Numbered from the stretch's first letter, positions 1 through 5,136 are shown. The stretch is 6,158 nt of DNA from Phycisphaerae bacterium (GCA_030609625.1 JAUWBX010000144.1:1-6158); one strand, 5' to 3'. Program-made: numbers and translations. The notes: a model not told the origin generated them from the letters alone.

Positions 1-145
1 AAATGCTCCCGGTTTCAGCACGAAAACTGACATTCCTCACCGCGTAAAACCACTTTCCATCTTCGTGTGCGTCTTTTTGATGGCGGCCCTTGCCCTTTCG
101 TTTGTGACGCCGAAAAGATTTGCTTAATCTGTCAACCTCTATCAT
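1..145 (-). CDS. ABC transporter ATP-binding protein, N-terminal fragment (runs off left edge)
   Basis: This is the first 48 codons of a gene that continues beyond base 1. The peptide opens MIEVDRLSKSF, carries a basic insert (RRHKRKGKGRHQK), and continues FYAVRNVSF, then GSI at the edge. This is the usual start of an ABC ATPase: strand beta-1, an aromatic A-loop residue (F33/Y34), the 'AV-NVSF' strand, and the turn just before Walker A. Walker A (expected GxNGAGKTT) would lie just outside the window. The ATG at 145-143 is the only possible start, because an in-frame TAA lies two codons upstream. A weak AGGTG lies about 7 nt before it. It follows cobO by 66 nt on the same strand, so co-transcription is plausible. 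A NatA/CcmA-like exporter ATPase is likely, but substrate and subfamily cannot be read from this fragment. The permease should lie farther left. Confidence 0.8.
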   Translation of the reverse strand, partial: MIEVDRLSKSFRRHKRKGKGRHQKDAHEDGKWFYAVRNVSFRAETGSI

Positions 146-183
146 AGCTTACACCTAATCCAGCATTTCCCAAGCAACCTCAT
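142..183 (-). other. Possible 13-codon upstream ORF overlapping the ABC gene start (ATGA)
   Basis: Between cobO and the ABC ATPase gene a short frame reads MRLLGKCWIRCKL and stops with a TGA that overlaps the ABC start codon as ATGA. Such an overlap is a known arrangement for translational coupling. Only a weak AGG lies upstream and it is very close to the ATG, so translation is uncertain. It may be chance in a 66-nt gap. Confidence 0.2.
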
Positions 184-211
184 CCTGCCTATCCAAACAA
201 GCCGGGCGGTT

Positions 212-754
212 TTAAAATTCGATACCACGTCTTGCTTTTATTCCTTTATCAAACGGGTGCTTGATATTTTTCATTTCCGTCACCAAATCCGCTAATTCTA
301 TCAATTCCTTAGTTACACCTCTGCCGGTCATAACAATTTCGACAACAGGGTCTCTTCTGTCGATTATATTTTTAATATCTTCCAATTTGGCCAGGCCTTT
401 TGAAAGGCAAAATATAATCTCATCAAGTATCAGCACATCGTAAAACCTTTTCTCCGCCATCTGTGCGATTCTTTCAAGGGCCTCGCTGATTGCAGCCTGC
501 ATCCGGGCGACAGCTTTTTCGTCCTCAAAAGATTTGGACATATTCCAGGGAGTATCAAGTGCTTCGGTCCTGATTCTGACAGCGCCCAATTGCAGTGCGA
601 ATCGCTCACCGATATCAAGAGACGGGGGTTTCAAAAATTGATATATCAGGACCTTGTTTCCCTGGCCGGCCGCACGCAGAGCTAAGCCGAACGCAGCGGT
701 GGTTTTGCCCTTGCCATCCCCGGTATAAATCTGAACAAGCCCTTTTTCCAGCAT
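212..754 (-). CDS. cobO: Cob(I)yrinic acid a,c-diamide adenosyltransferase (BtuR/CobA/CobO family)
   Basis: A cytoplasmic enzyme that transfers the 5'-deoxyadenosyl group of ATP to cob(I)alamin or a cob(I)yrinate precursor, giving adenosylated corrinoids (EC 2.5.1.17). It acts in B12 synthesis or salvage. The 180-aa length is normal for the family. Seen directly: the P-loop TGDGKGKTTAAFG (residues 11-23), VLIYQFLK (35-42), a Walker-B-like strand VLILDEI (107-113), TGRG (143-146), ELADLVTEMKNIKHPFDKG (153-171), and the terminal KARRGIEF. These follow the BtuR pattern in order and spacing. The ATG at 754 is not preceded by a Shine-Dalgarno sequence (upstream bases read AATATACCCTT), and there is no better in-frame start before the P-loop. 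It lies between the DUF4230 gene (120 nt upstream) and the ABC ATPase (66 nt downstream), all on one strand. I see no cobalamin riboswitch in the preceding gap. The PduO and EutT adenosyltransferase folds are excluded by the P-loop. Confidence 0.95.
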   Translation of the reverse strand: MLEKGLVQIYTGDGKGKTTAAFGLALRAAGQGNKVLIYQFLKPPSLDIGERFALQLGAVRIRTEALDTPWNMSKSFEDEKAVARMQAAISEALERIAQMAEKRFYDVLILDEIIFCLSKGLAKLEDIKNIIDRRDPVVEIVMTGRGVTKELIELADLVTEMKNIKHPFDKGIKARRGIEF

Positions 755-874
755 AAGGGTATATTAAAAGAATAAGAGACAAATTAAAATAAAAAAAGGA
801 ACTTTGCAGAGAGGTATTTCTTCTTAATCCCGAAAAGTGTTTGTTATGTCAAAAGCTTTACCGGCCGTATTTCA

Positions 875-1552
875 CTATTTGTCGGAGTTGGAAGCCTGGT
901 CTTCGGAAGCTGCTTCTCCGGGAAGTTCGGCAATGGTTTGGGAAGCAGGCTCATCTATAATAGATATATCTGTGGTGTATTCGGGATAAGAAAGAGAAAA
1001 GATTTTTTTGAAGGTTAGTTTGGTTTTGTTCCGAAGCATGTCCAGGACGAAGAATTCATTCACATTTTCGAGGGCATTATTTCTGGCCTCATCGTCAAGG
1101 GCGAGTACTTCATCGGAGCTGAAATCTTCCACTATGTCGTACTTCCAGGGGACATTCTCCGCTTTTTCCAAAGGTAGTTTGTAAAACTTTCGGTTGTAGA
1201 TTTCACAGCTTAAGACTCTTGGGTTTGGCAGCACGATTTGAATCACCTTTTGTGAATCGTTGATAGTGTAATCCATTTGGTCCAGCTCAAAACCAACTTT
1301 CAGCTTAGCCGTATATCTCAATAAGCCTCTTTTCCAGCGAACGGTAATAAGACTGGTCTTCTTTTCCTTTATCTCCGTAACACCTTCGGTTCTATATTCC
1401 AGAACCGCTAATTCCGCTATCGCCTGGATGGATTTAATCAGAAACGTAGTTGTTTTTGATTCAGTCCTGGGCGCCGCGGACAATTTTTTCCCCATCAAAA
1501 AAGCTAACAGACCTACGATTACAATGCTGGCAAAAGAAATAGCATACCACAT
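875..1552 (-). CDS. DUF4230-like membrane-anchored protein
   Basis: A 225-aa protein of unknown function. Residues 3-20 (YAISFASIVIVGLLAFLM) form a single N-terminal membrane segment. The short first side and the basic GKK after it fit an anchor or uncleaved signal; topology is not certain. The body resembles DUF4230: 'AIAELAVLEYRTEGV' (44-58), a stretch where a Tyr-Thr-Ala-Lys-Leu-Lys-Val-Gly-Phe segment (80-88) replaces the family's 'Y.G.v.aG.DL' strand, and 'IVLPNPRVLSCEI' (106-118), the most characteristic block. A helical part (about 144-187) and a short beta strand (YTTDISI) follow. The last 25 residues are acidic and low in complexity. The start has a good ribosome-binding site, AGAAAGGA, 7 nt before the ATG. 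It is the first of three co-directional genes, but nothing about cobO or the ABC gene suggests its role. The family assignment is from memory of motifs, not from a search. Confidence 0.75.
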   Translation of the reverse strand: MWYAISFASIVIVGLLAFLMGKKLSAAPRTESKTTTFLIKSIQAIAELAVLEYRTEGVTEIKEKKTSLITVRWKRGLLRYTAKLKVGFELDQMDYTINDSQKVIQIVLPNPRVLSCEIYNRKFYKLPLEKAENVPWKYDIVEDFSSDEVLALDDEARNNALENVNEFFVLDMLRNKTKLTFKKIFSLSYPEYTTDISIIDEPASQTIAELPGEAASEDQASNSDK

Positions 1553-1653
1553 TTAAATTATCCTTTCTGCGTTTAGCCTTCGGGTAATACAATATCCATA
1601 ATCGACGACAACGTCAAAATAAAAAAACCACTAAGTTAAATGGTTAATTGACT

Positions 1654-1674
1654 ACTCACCACTCACTACTCACC
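1654..1674. repeat. Heptamer tandem repeat (ACTCACY x3)
   Basis: Three consecutive 7-nt units, ACTCACC-ACTCACT-ACTCACC, followed by a degenerate ACTTAAC. The reverse complement (GTGAGT/GGTGAGT) is close to the GAGTGAG units at 3421-3434, where they form the ribosome-binding site of the membrane-protein gene. The two tracts lie in opposite orientation. Confidence 0.7.
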
Positions 1675-1729
1675 ACTTAACAAGCAGTCGGCGGGTTCGA
1701 GCTTAAAAAATTACATCCGAATAACATGG

Positions 1730-1878
1730 CTCCGGGTTAATTTGACGCTGTGTATTTCAACTGACCTGGCACAGTGATAATTGCCCTGCACCGGAGTTTC
1801 AGGCGAAAGCCGTTGGCATCACGCGGTAAGCAGGTATTAGCCGAGACATGAAATAAAATCGGTACCAACAGCAACCTG
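1730..1878. other. Tract of nested inverted repeats, possible structured RNA
   Basis: Several short perfect inverted repeats are nested or adjacent: CTCCGG (1730-1735) with CCGGAG (1791-1796), enclosing CTGTG (1748-1752) with CACAG (1770-1774); GGC-GAAA-GCC (1802-1811), a GNRA-type hairpin; and CAGGT (1831-1835) with ACCTG (1874-1878), enclosing CCGA (1841-1844) with TCGG (1859-1862). I recognise no known riboswitch or RNA family. The stems are only 3-6 bp, so chance is a real alternative. Confidence 0.3.
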
Positions 1879-2095
1879 GTCCGAATAAAAAACCTTTCAA
1901 CAATCATATCTGAGGTCTTATATAGCACTTTAGGGCTAACTCAAAAGTGGCACTCCAACTACCTGCTTTGTCCGGACGAAAATTCCGTAGTTTTCACGAT
2001 TATCTCGGCGATTGATAGTGATATAACCATAGAAAAACTATAATCCCAAAAATGCAAATTATCTTGCAAAACCTTCTGCTTTTCCCATTTTTTTC

Positions 2096-2124
2096 TGGAC
2101 ATTCGGTTCGGAATTTGATAGAAT
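2096..2124 (+). promoter_or_regulatory. Sigma-70-type promoter in leader copy 1
   Basis: The -35 box TGGACA (2096-2101) and the -10 box TAGAAT (2119-2124) are separated by exactly 17 bp. Each differs from consensus at one position. The same boxes at the same spacing recur in leader copy 2, which supports function. Transcription would begin near 2131, leaving a leader of about 270 nt before gene A. Confidence 0.75.
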
Positions 2125-2138
2125 AATAAACAATAAGA

Positions 2139-2180
2139 ATGTTCCTCAATGGGAGGGGGATGTTCCTCAATGGGAGGTGG
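2139..2180 (+). repeat. 21-bp tandem duplication with SD-like hairpins
   Basis: Two units (2139-2159 and 2160-2180) read ATGTTCCTCAATGGGAGG followed by GGG or TGG. Each can form a CCTC/GAGG hairpin that folds a GGAGG motif against its own complement. Leader copy 2 has one such unit (TCCTCAATGGAGGA, about 3325-3338), so the doubling is specific to copy 1. The upstream ATG also opens a 17-codon frame, MFLNGRGMFLNGRWINP, ending TAG. It is not preserved in copy 2. Confidence 0.8.
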
Positions 2181-2268
2181 ATTAACCCTTAGATTATTAG
2201 TAGAACGGTGCACCATTAGTTTATTTGTTCAAAGCAGCCTATAAGGAAACGCAGGAGTTCTATCAACT

Positions 2269-2353
2269 CTTGCCGTACCCGGAGAGGTTTTGCTTAATTA
2301 GCAGTATCGGTGTAGAAATTGTCGGCTGGCTGAGAAAAAGCAGGACTTTTTAA
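2269..2353 (+). pseudogene. Remnant of a PEP-CTERM-like gene: C-terminal sorting tail only
   Basis: This short stretch still encodes the end of a protein like genes A, B and C but has no gene body. One frame reads LAVPGEVLLN then stop (2269-2301). The frame offset by one continues as SSIGVEIVGWLRKSRTF then TAA (2300-2353). Together they match PAPGAILLGSIGVGLVGWLR--TL with a net +4-nt frameshift near 2295. The DNA keeps AGTATCGGTGT and TTGTCGGCTGGCTG, shared with the intact genes. It starts about 10 nt after leader copy 1 ends, so a deletion probably joined the leader to the tail. The following TAAAACAAC...AGGATAC linker resembles the B-C spacer. Confidence 0.85.
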
Positions 2354-2399
2354 AACAACTTAGGATACACACCCTGTGAAAGAACAGGATTATGAGACT

Positions 2400-3011
2400 A
2401 TGAGAAAGTTAATTGCAATCTGCGCTTTTGCAACGTTGATGCTGGCCGTCAACAGCTCAGCTTATGCAAGTATAACAGTTGCGGATATGGTTGATTCTAG
2501 CGATGGCCAGTCTAACACCTATTTCCTACCTCCAGGTAGTTCTTTAGGTAAAATCGCACCCCACCCTGATGCAATCTATTACCGTTGGTGGGATGAAGAC
2601 TGGGGCTGGACACACACCTTTAGCCCGCCCGGACCGGCGCCCGCCTCGATAATTTCCGCAACATTAGCAATTAAGGCGTGGGACGTGGACTCTCCTTCTG
2701 AAGTAGATATTATCCTTGGCGGTGGCTCCAGCGGCACCAACATAGGAAGCCTTCAGGGCGGGGATGACCAATGGTCTATAACCACCTTGAACCTCACCTC
2801 TGATTTATTTGCCGACTTGATGGATGGGAATATTGATATATGGGTGGATATTGATTCAACGAACCCTTATGACATGGACATGTGGGCAATAACCTTAGAA
2901 TCATCCACCCTTACAGTTACTTATGAACCGATACCTGTTCCCGGTGCTATCGTATTAGGCGGTATTGGTCTCTGCCTTGTCGGCTGGCTGAGAAGAAAAA
3001 GAACACTGTGA
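2400..3011 (+). CDS. PEP-CTERM-like exported protein A
   Basis: A predicted secreted protein of 203 aa and unknown function. Residues 1-23 form a signal peptide (MRKLIAIC, hydrophobic core, cleavage after AYA). The mature part is acidic, rich in Asp, Gly, Ser and Trp, and looks like an all-beta domain. Residues 180-203 form the sorting tail: VPGA, a hydrophobic stretch, GW, then the basic RRKRTL. The canonical PEP triplet is replaced by P-x-PGA. From about residue 66 (WGWTHTF) to TLTVTYE it aligns by eye with protein B (FGWTHTW ... TLTIDYE), so A and B are paralogues. I chose ATG 2400, with AGGA 10 nt upstream, because it aligns the signal peptide with B and C. GTG 2376 gives an 8-residue extension and has its own AGGA (2362-2365). 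No terminator follows; the 3' flank (3001-3034) matches that of gene C. The role is probably cell-surface or extracellular; the substrate is unknown. Confidence 0.85.
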   Translation: MRKLIAICAFATLMLAVNSSAYASITVADMVDSSDGQSNTYFLPPGSSLGKIAPHPDAIYYRWWDEDWGWTHTFSPPGPAPASIISATLAIKAWDVDSPSEVDIILGGGSSGTNIGSLQGGDDQWSITTLNLTSDLFADLMDGNIDIWVDIDSTNPYDMDMWAITLESSTLTVTYEPIPVPGAIVLGGIGLCLVGWLRRKRTL

Positions 3012-3034
3012 AAAGAAGCGAACAACGCTAAAAA
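3001..3034 (+). repeat. 3'-flank repeat shared by genes A and C (copy 1)
   Basis: From GAACACTGT in the last codons through AAAAGAAGCGAACAACGCT to the A-run, this nearly matches 5798-5830 after gene C. It contains a small hairpin AGCG-AACAA-CGCT. In C a terminator follows directly; here the sequence diverges and no terminator is seen. Confidence 0.8.
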
Positions 3035-3099
3035 ATCAATCACACCATCCCTGTTCAAACCAATATGGGTATCGCCCGAAGCGTAACAAATCTCAACCC
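3035..3099 (+). other. Gap between the gene A flank and leader copy 2
   Basis: No gene is visible. One inverted repeat, TATGGGT (3064-3070) with ACCCATA (3096-3102), has a 25-nt loop and no T-run, so it is not a convincing intrinsic terminator. Transcription from gene A may continue into the next unit. Confidence 0.4.
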
Positions 3100-3423
3100 A
3101 TACCACTTTAGGACTAACCCAAAAGTATCATTCCAACTACTTGTTTCGTCTCTTCTACGAGAATTCTGTAGTTTTCACGATTATCTCGGCGATAAAAGAT
3201 GATATAGCTACAAAAAAACCATATTCTCAAAAATGGAAAAAATTTTGCAAAACCCTCCGTTTCTCCCATTTTTTTCTGGACATACGATTTGGAACTTGAT
3301 AAAATAATACAACATAAGGGTATTCCTCAATGGAGGAGGATTAAGCCTTAGGTTCGTTATTAGTATAATGGTGCGCCATTTTACTTGTTCGAGAGTGAGG
3401 CAGCCTGTAAGGAGGCGAAGGAG
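3100..3423 (+). repeat. Leader repeat, copy 2 (promoter plus untranslated leader)
   Basis: This is the second copy of the element at 1922-2257, diverged by many substitutions and small indels but collinear throughout. It ends GCAGCCTGTAAGGAGGCGAAG and runs straight into the GAGTGAG heptamers that hold the ribosome-binding site of the membrane-protein gene. Local hairpins include AATGG-TGCG-CCATT (about 3368-3381) and TCCTC-AATG-GAGGA. Confidence 0.85.
3277..3305 (+). promoter_or_regulatory. Sigma-70-type promoter in leader copy 2
   Basis: The -35 box TGGACA (3277-3282) and the -10 box TAAAAT (3300-3305) are separated by 17 bp, as in copy 1. Spacer bases differ between copies while the boxes are kept. 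The start should lie near 3312, giving a leader of about 125 nt before the GTG at 3437. Confidence 0.75.
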
Positions 3424-3440
3424 TGAGGAGTGAGGAGTGG
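3421..3440 (+). repeat. GAGTGAG heptamer repeat containing the ribosome-binding site and GTG start
   Basis: GAGTGAG-GAGTGAG-GAGTGG spans 3421-3440. The GGAG at 3427-3430 serves as Shine-Dalgarno 6 nt before the GTG at 3437, which is itself part of the third unit. Gain or loss of a 7-nt unit would change how many SD/GTG pairs compete for initiation. Confidence 0.75.
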
Positions 3441-4306
3441 TATCAGGAAAAAATAATAAATTGCTGGTTATATTGTTATCGCTCGTTGTGGCCACGGCTA
3501 TAAGCGCTGCGCCAACGATGTGCGATTGTAATAAGCACTTCGTTGCTGCTGCTGTCTCACCAGCTTCAGATACGCACGTCACCTATGTACCTGAAACAAG
3601 CCAAATTAACGTACCTTCCAACTCCCGCCTGGCAGCTATTGGCAAAGAAATTCTAAAGCCACCCGCTGACTTTACAGACTCGCCACCTCTTGGCGCAAAG
3701 AGTTTACCACCCGTACCTGCTGCGCTTTTCATGGTCCTAACGGGATTCCTCTGCGTTTCATTGGTTAAGGACCGCAAGGTCTGGCTGGCAGTCCTTGTCG
3801 GCCTGTTATGGGCAGGACAAGCCGGATTTCATGCCATACCACAATTAGCAGCACATATCAGTAAAAAAAATGTCCAACGAAAATCTTGTTTTAATGCTGC
3901 TACCTTACATCAGCTCGAAGAATCTTGCCGTCTGCGCAGTGACATTGAAAGCACGCAATACATCGGCCTGCTTCGCCATTTAGCCGGAATACCGGCCGGC
4001 ACAATTTCATTGCCATTACCAACGTTCCTTACCTCATTGCGAGCGCCATTTCTGTCATTGCGAGCGCAAAAAGCCTTTAGCCCTGAGCGGAGTCGAAGGG
4101 GAAGCAATCTCAATACATCGCGTGAGTATTTTGTCTTTGCACGAACCAAGAGCAACGCCGGATCGCCTCAATTCACAATAACGCATTTTTCATCCTTACT
4201 GAAACCTGCAACTATCTGCCCGGCTCCGGGAGCTGAGCAGTATATTTGTTTTTCACCAGCATTCATTTTCCAACAACTACCCCGAGGACCGCCTAACTCG
4301 GCCTGA
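3437..4306 (+). CDS. Membrane protein with signal peptide and VPAALF/FLCVSLVKD core; C-terminal half carries a dispersed repeat
   Basis: A 289-aa protein of unknown function. Residues 1-24 look like a signal peptide (KNNK, LLVILLSLVVATAISA), then a short segment with Cys29 and Cys31. Residues 93-110 (VPAALFMVLTGFLCVSLV) and 115-132 (WLAVLVGLLWAGQAGF) form a helical hairpin joined by KDRK. I associate this core with planctomycete genes found beside PEP-CTERM-like proteins; that is recollection, not a search. The last part (PAPGAEQYICFSPAFIFQQLPRGPPNSA) also looks conserved. Residues about 200-225 (SLRAPFLSLRAQKAF ... RRGSNL) are the translation of an inserted non-coding repeat, read through in frame. 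GTG 3437 is the only reasonable start: an in-frame TGA lies at 3431 and a GGAG lies 6 nt upstream. It is driven by leader copy 2. Whether the C-terminal half is functional is unclear. Confidence 0.7.
   Translation: MVSGKNNKLLVILLSLVVATAISAAPTMCDCNKHFVAAAVSPASDTHVTYVPETSQINVPSNSRLAAIGKEILKPPADFTDSPPLGAKSLPPVPAALFMVLTGFLCVSLVKDRKVWLAVLVGLLWAGQAGFHAIPQLAAHISKKNVQRKSCFNAATLHQLEESCRLRSDIESTQYIGLLRHLAGIPAGTISLPLPTFLTSLRAPFLSLRAQKAFSPERSRRGSNLNTSREYFVFARTKSNAGSPQFTITHFSSLLKPATICPAPGAEQYICFSPAFIFQQLPRGPPNSA
4034..4111 (+). repeat. Dispersed genomic repeat inside the membrane-protein gene
   Basis: TCATTGCGAGCGC occurs at 4034-4046 and again at 4055-4067 (period 21). After it come CCCTGAGCGGAGTCGAAGGG (4081-4100) and GAAGCAATCTC (4101-4111). 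Both TCATTGCGAGCG...GAAGCAATCTC and CCCTGAGCGGAGTCGAAGGG are familiar short repeats scattered through many environmental bacterial genomes. Here the second appears nested within the first. The stretch is in frame and has no stop. Confidence 0.8.
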
Positions 4307-4313
4307 AACTTAG

Positions 4314-4370
4314 CAACCTCCCTTATTCGGAGAGCTTAGTGCGCGCAAAGCCCTTTTGAGTTGGAGGTTG
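4314..4370 (+). promoter_or_regulatory. Inverted repeat CAACCTCC/GGAGGTTG upstream of gene B
   Basis: A perfect 8-bp inverted repeat, CAACCTCC (4314-4321) and GGAGGTTG (4363-4370), with a 41-nt loop containing a minor GCTT/AAGC stem. No T-run follows, so it is not a standard terminator. AACCTCC could also pair with GGAGGTT (4521-4527) in the ribosome-binding site of gene B. Confidence 0.4.
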
Positions 4371-4532
4371 ATGGAATTCTTATTAGTTAAGTTTTCCATT
4401 TTTACAGAAAAGTACTAAAGGAGTAGTAGTAAAACGAATCATAAAAATGCGTATATGTAAGCGAAAGTAAAATTAAGATAAACATAACTTAAAAAAACAC
4501 GTTTTACACCTTCGAAAGGAGGAGGTTAACAG
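4371..4532 (+). promoter_or_regulatory. AT-rich 5' region of gene B with a strong ribosome-binding site
   Basis: This region is A/T-rich and lacks the leader repeat found before the other units. I cannot identify a clear promoter; TTTACA near 4399 with 17 bp to TAGTAG is weak. The Shine-Dalgarno GAAAGGAGGAGG (4514-4525) ends 7 nt before the ATG at 4533 and is the strongest in the window. Confidence 0.5.
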
Positions 4533-5111
4533 ATGAAAAAGAAATTAATAATAATTTGTGCAGCATTGTTACTAATAGTCAGCAGCACAGCAAACGCAGT
4601 TCCAACACTTACAGGTTCAGTAACTGATTCGATGAATATCTCTTCGGGCAATATAATCGGTCCAACTACCTTCGGTTGGACACACACGTGGAGCTTTGCC
4701 TACACACCTACTGCGATAACTTCCGCAACATTAGACATTATGGCACAGGACGTTTTTCAGGAGACGATTCCAATCACACTACTCGACAACACTACTAGTT
4801 TGGGGAATCTAACGCAAGGTAGTCCCCAAGCCAATGTCCTTACCAGTTTAAACCTTGGTGACTATACAGGTGCTCTGGATGAACTGACGGATGAGTCGGC
4901 GACGATAAGCTTATCTATTCCATCGGGGAAGCTAATACAGGTAAAAACATCCACACTTACAATTGACTATGAATATGACGACCCGGACTGGGAACCAGAA
5001 CCACCAGAACCCGAACATCCACCGGGATGGATACCTGCTCCCGGTGCTATTTTGTTAGGCAGTATCGGTGTGGGTCTTGTCGGCTGGCTGCGAAGAAGGA
5101 AAAGTCTCTAA
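4533..5111 (+). CDS. PEP-CTERM-like exported protein B
   Basis: A predicted secreted protein of 192 aa and unknown function. Residues 1-22 are a signal peptide (MKKKLIIIC, hydrophobic core, cleavage after ANA). The mature part is Thr/Ser-rich and probably beta-stranded: FGWTHTW, SATLDI, TSLNLGDYTGALDEL and STLTIDYE match similar blocks in protein A in the same order. A Pro/Glu/Asp linker (about 149-166, DDPDWEPEPPEPEHPPGW) then leads to the tail PAPGAILLGSIGVGLVGWLRRRKSL (168-192), which would be recognised by an exosortase-type enzyme if the organism has one. Protein A lacks this linker. The start is fixed by the strong GGAGG 7 nt upstream. Gene C begins 25 nt after the stop, so B and C are very likely one operon. 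A surface or extracellular role is inferred only from the signal peptide and tail. Confidence 0.9.
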   Translation: MKKKLIIICAALLLIVSSTANAVPTLTGSVTDSMNISSGNIIGPTTFGWTHTWSFAYTPTAITSATLDIMAQDVFQETIPITLLDNTTSLGNLTQGSPQANVLTSLNLGDYTGALDELTDESATISLSIPSGKLIQVKTSTLTIDYEYDDPDWEPEPPEPEHPPGWIPAPGAILLGSIGVGLVGWLRRRKSL

Positions 5112-5136
5112 AACAACACATTTTAAAAGGATACTT

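Larger units (their letters stand above)
1553..1921. other. Gene-poor stretch between the DUF4230 gene and leader repeat copy 1
   Basis: This stretch holds the short 5' region of the minus-strand DUF4230 gene (ribosome-binding site around 1560-1567), a heptamer tandem repeat at 1654-1674, and a tract of nested inverted repeats at 1730-1878. I find no convincing coding region. The longest frame here (63 codons, minus strand, 1737-1928) has no ribosome-binding site and no recognisable motif. Confidence 0.6.
1922..2257 (+). repeat. Leader repeat, copy 1 (promoter plus untranslated leader)
   Basis: About 335 bp that align from end to end with 3100-3423. Shared blocks include CACTTTAGG-CTAAC at the left end, a 26-nt identical run (1987-2012 = 3168-3193), CCCATTTTTTTCTGGACAT at the promoter, a TTCCTCAATGG hairpin segment, GGTGC-CCATT, and GCAGCCT-TAAGGA at the right end. 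Copy 1 carries an extra 21-bp tandem duplication (2139-2180). Reading frames are not conserved between copies on either strand, so the element is most likely non-coding. Behind it lie a PEP-CTERM tail remnant and gene A. Confidence 0.85.

Noticed and set aside
755..874. Cobalamin riboswitch upstream of cobO.
   Set aside because: The 120-nt gap shows no B12-box-like conserved core and is too short for the usual element.
1654..1674. Tandem heptamers considered as a CRISPR remnant.
   Set aside because: There are no spacers and the units are only 7 nt long; no cas genes are present.
1737..1928. Minus-strand 63-codon frame in the intergenic tract.
   Set aside because: It has no ribosome-binding site and no recognisable motif, and it ends among inverted repeats.
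1949..1968. TGGCAC followed by TGC resembles a sigma-54 promoter (as does TGGCAC...TTGC near 1767-1784).
   Set aside because: The GG-to-GC distances are about 15-16 nt, not the required 12, and leader copy 2 does not keep TGGCAC.
1959..2216. Minus-strand 85-codon frame across leader copy 1.
   Set aside because: The matching region in leader copy 2 breaks into other frames, so it is a shadow of a non-coding repeat. The same applies to the minus-strand frame at 3208-3582.
2376..2399. GTG 2376 as start of gene A.
   Set aside because: It is possible, with AGGA 10 nt upstream, but ATG 2400 matches the MKKL/MRKL start of the paralogues and gives a standard signal peptide. Kept as an alternative.
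5068..5136. N-terminal extension of protein C starting at ATG 5068.
   Set aside because: It overlaps gene B in another frame, adds a non-hydrophobic segment before a clear signal peptide, and ignores the good Shine-Dalgarno before 5137/5140.
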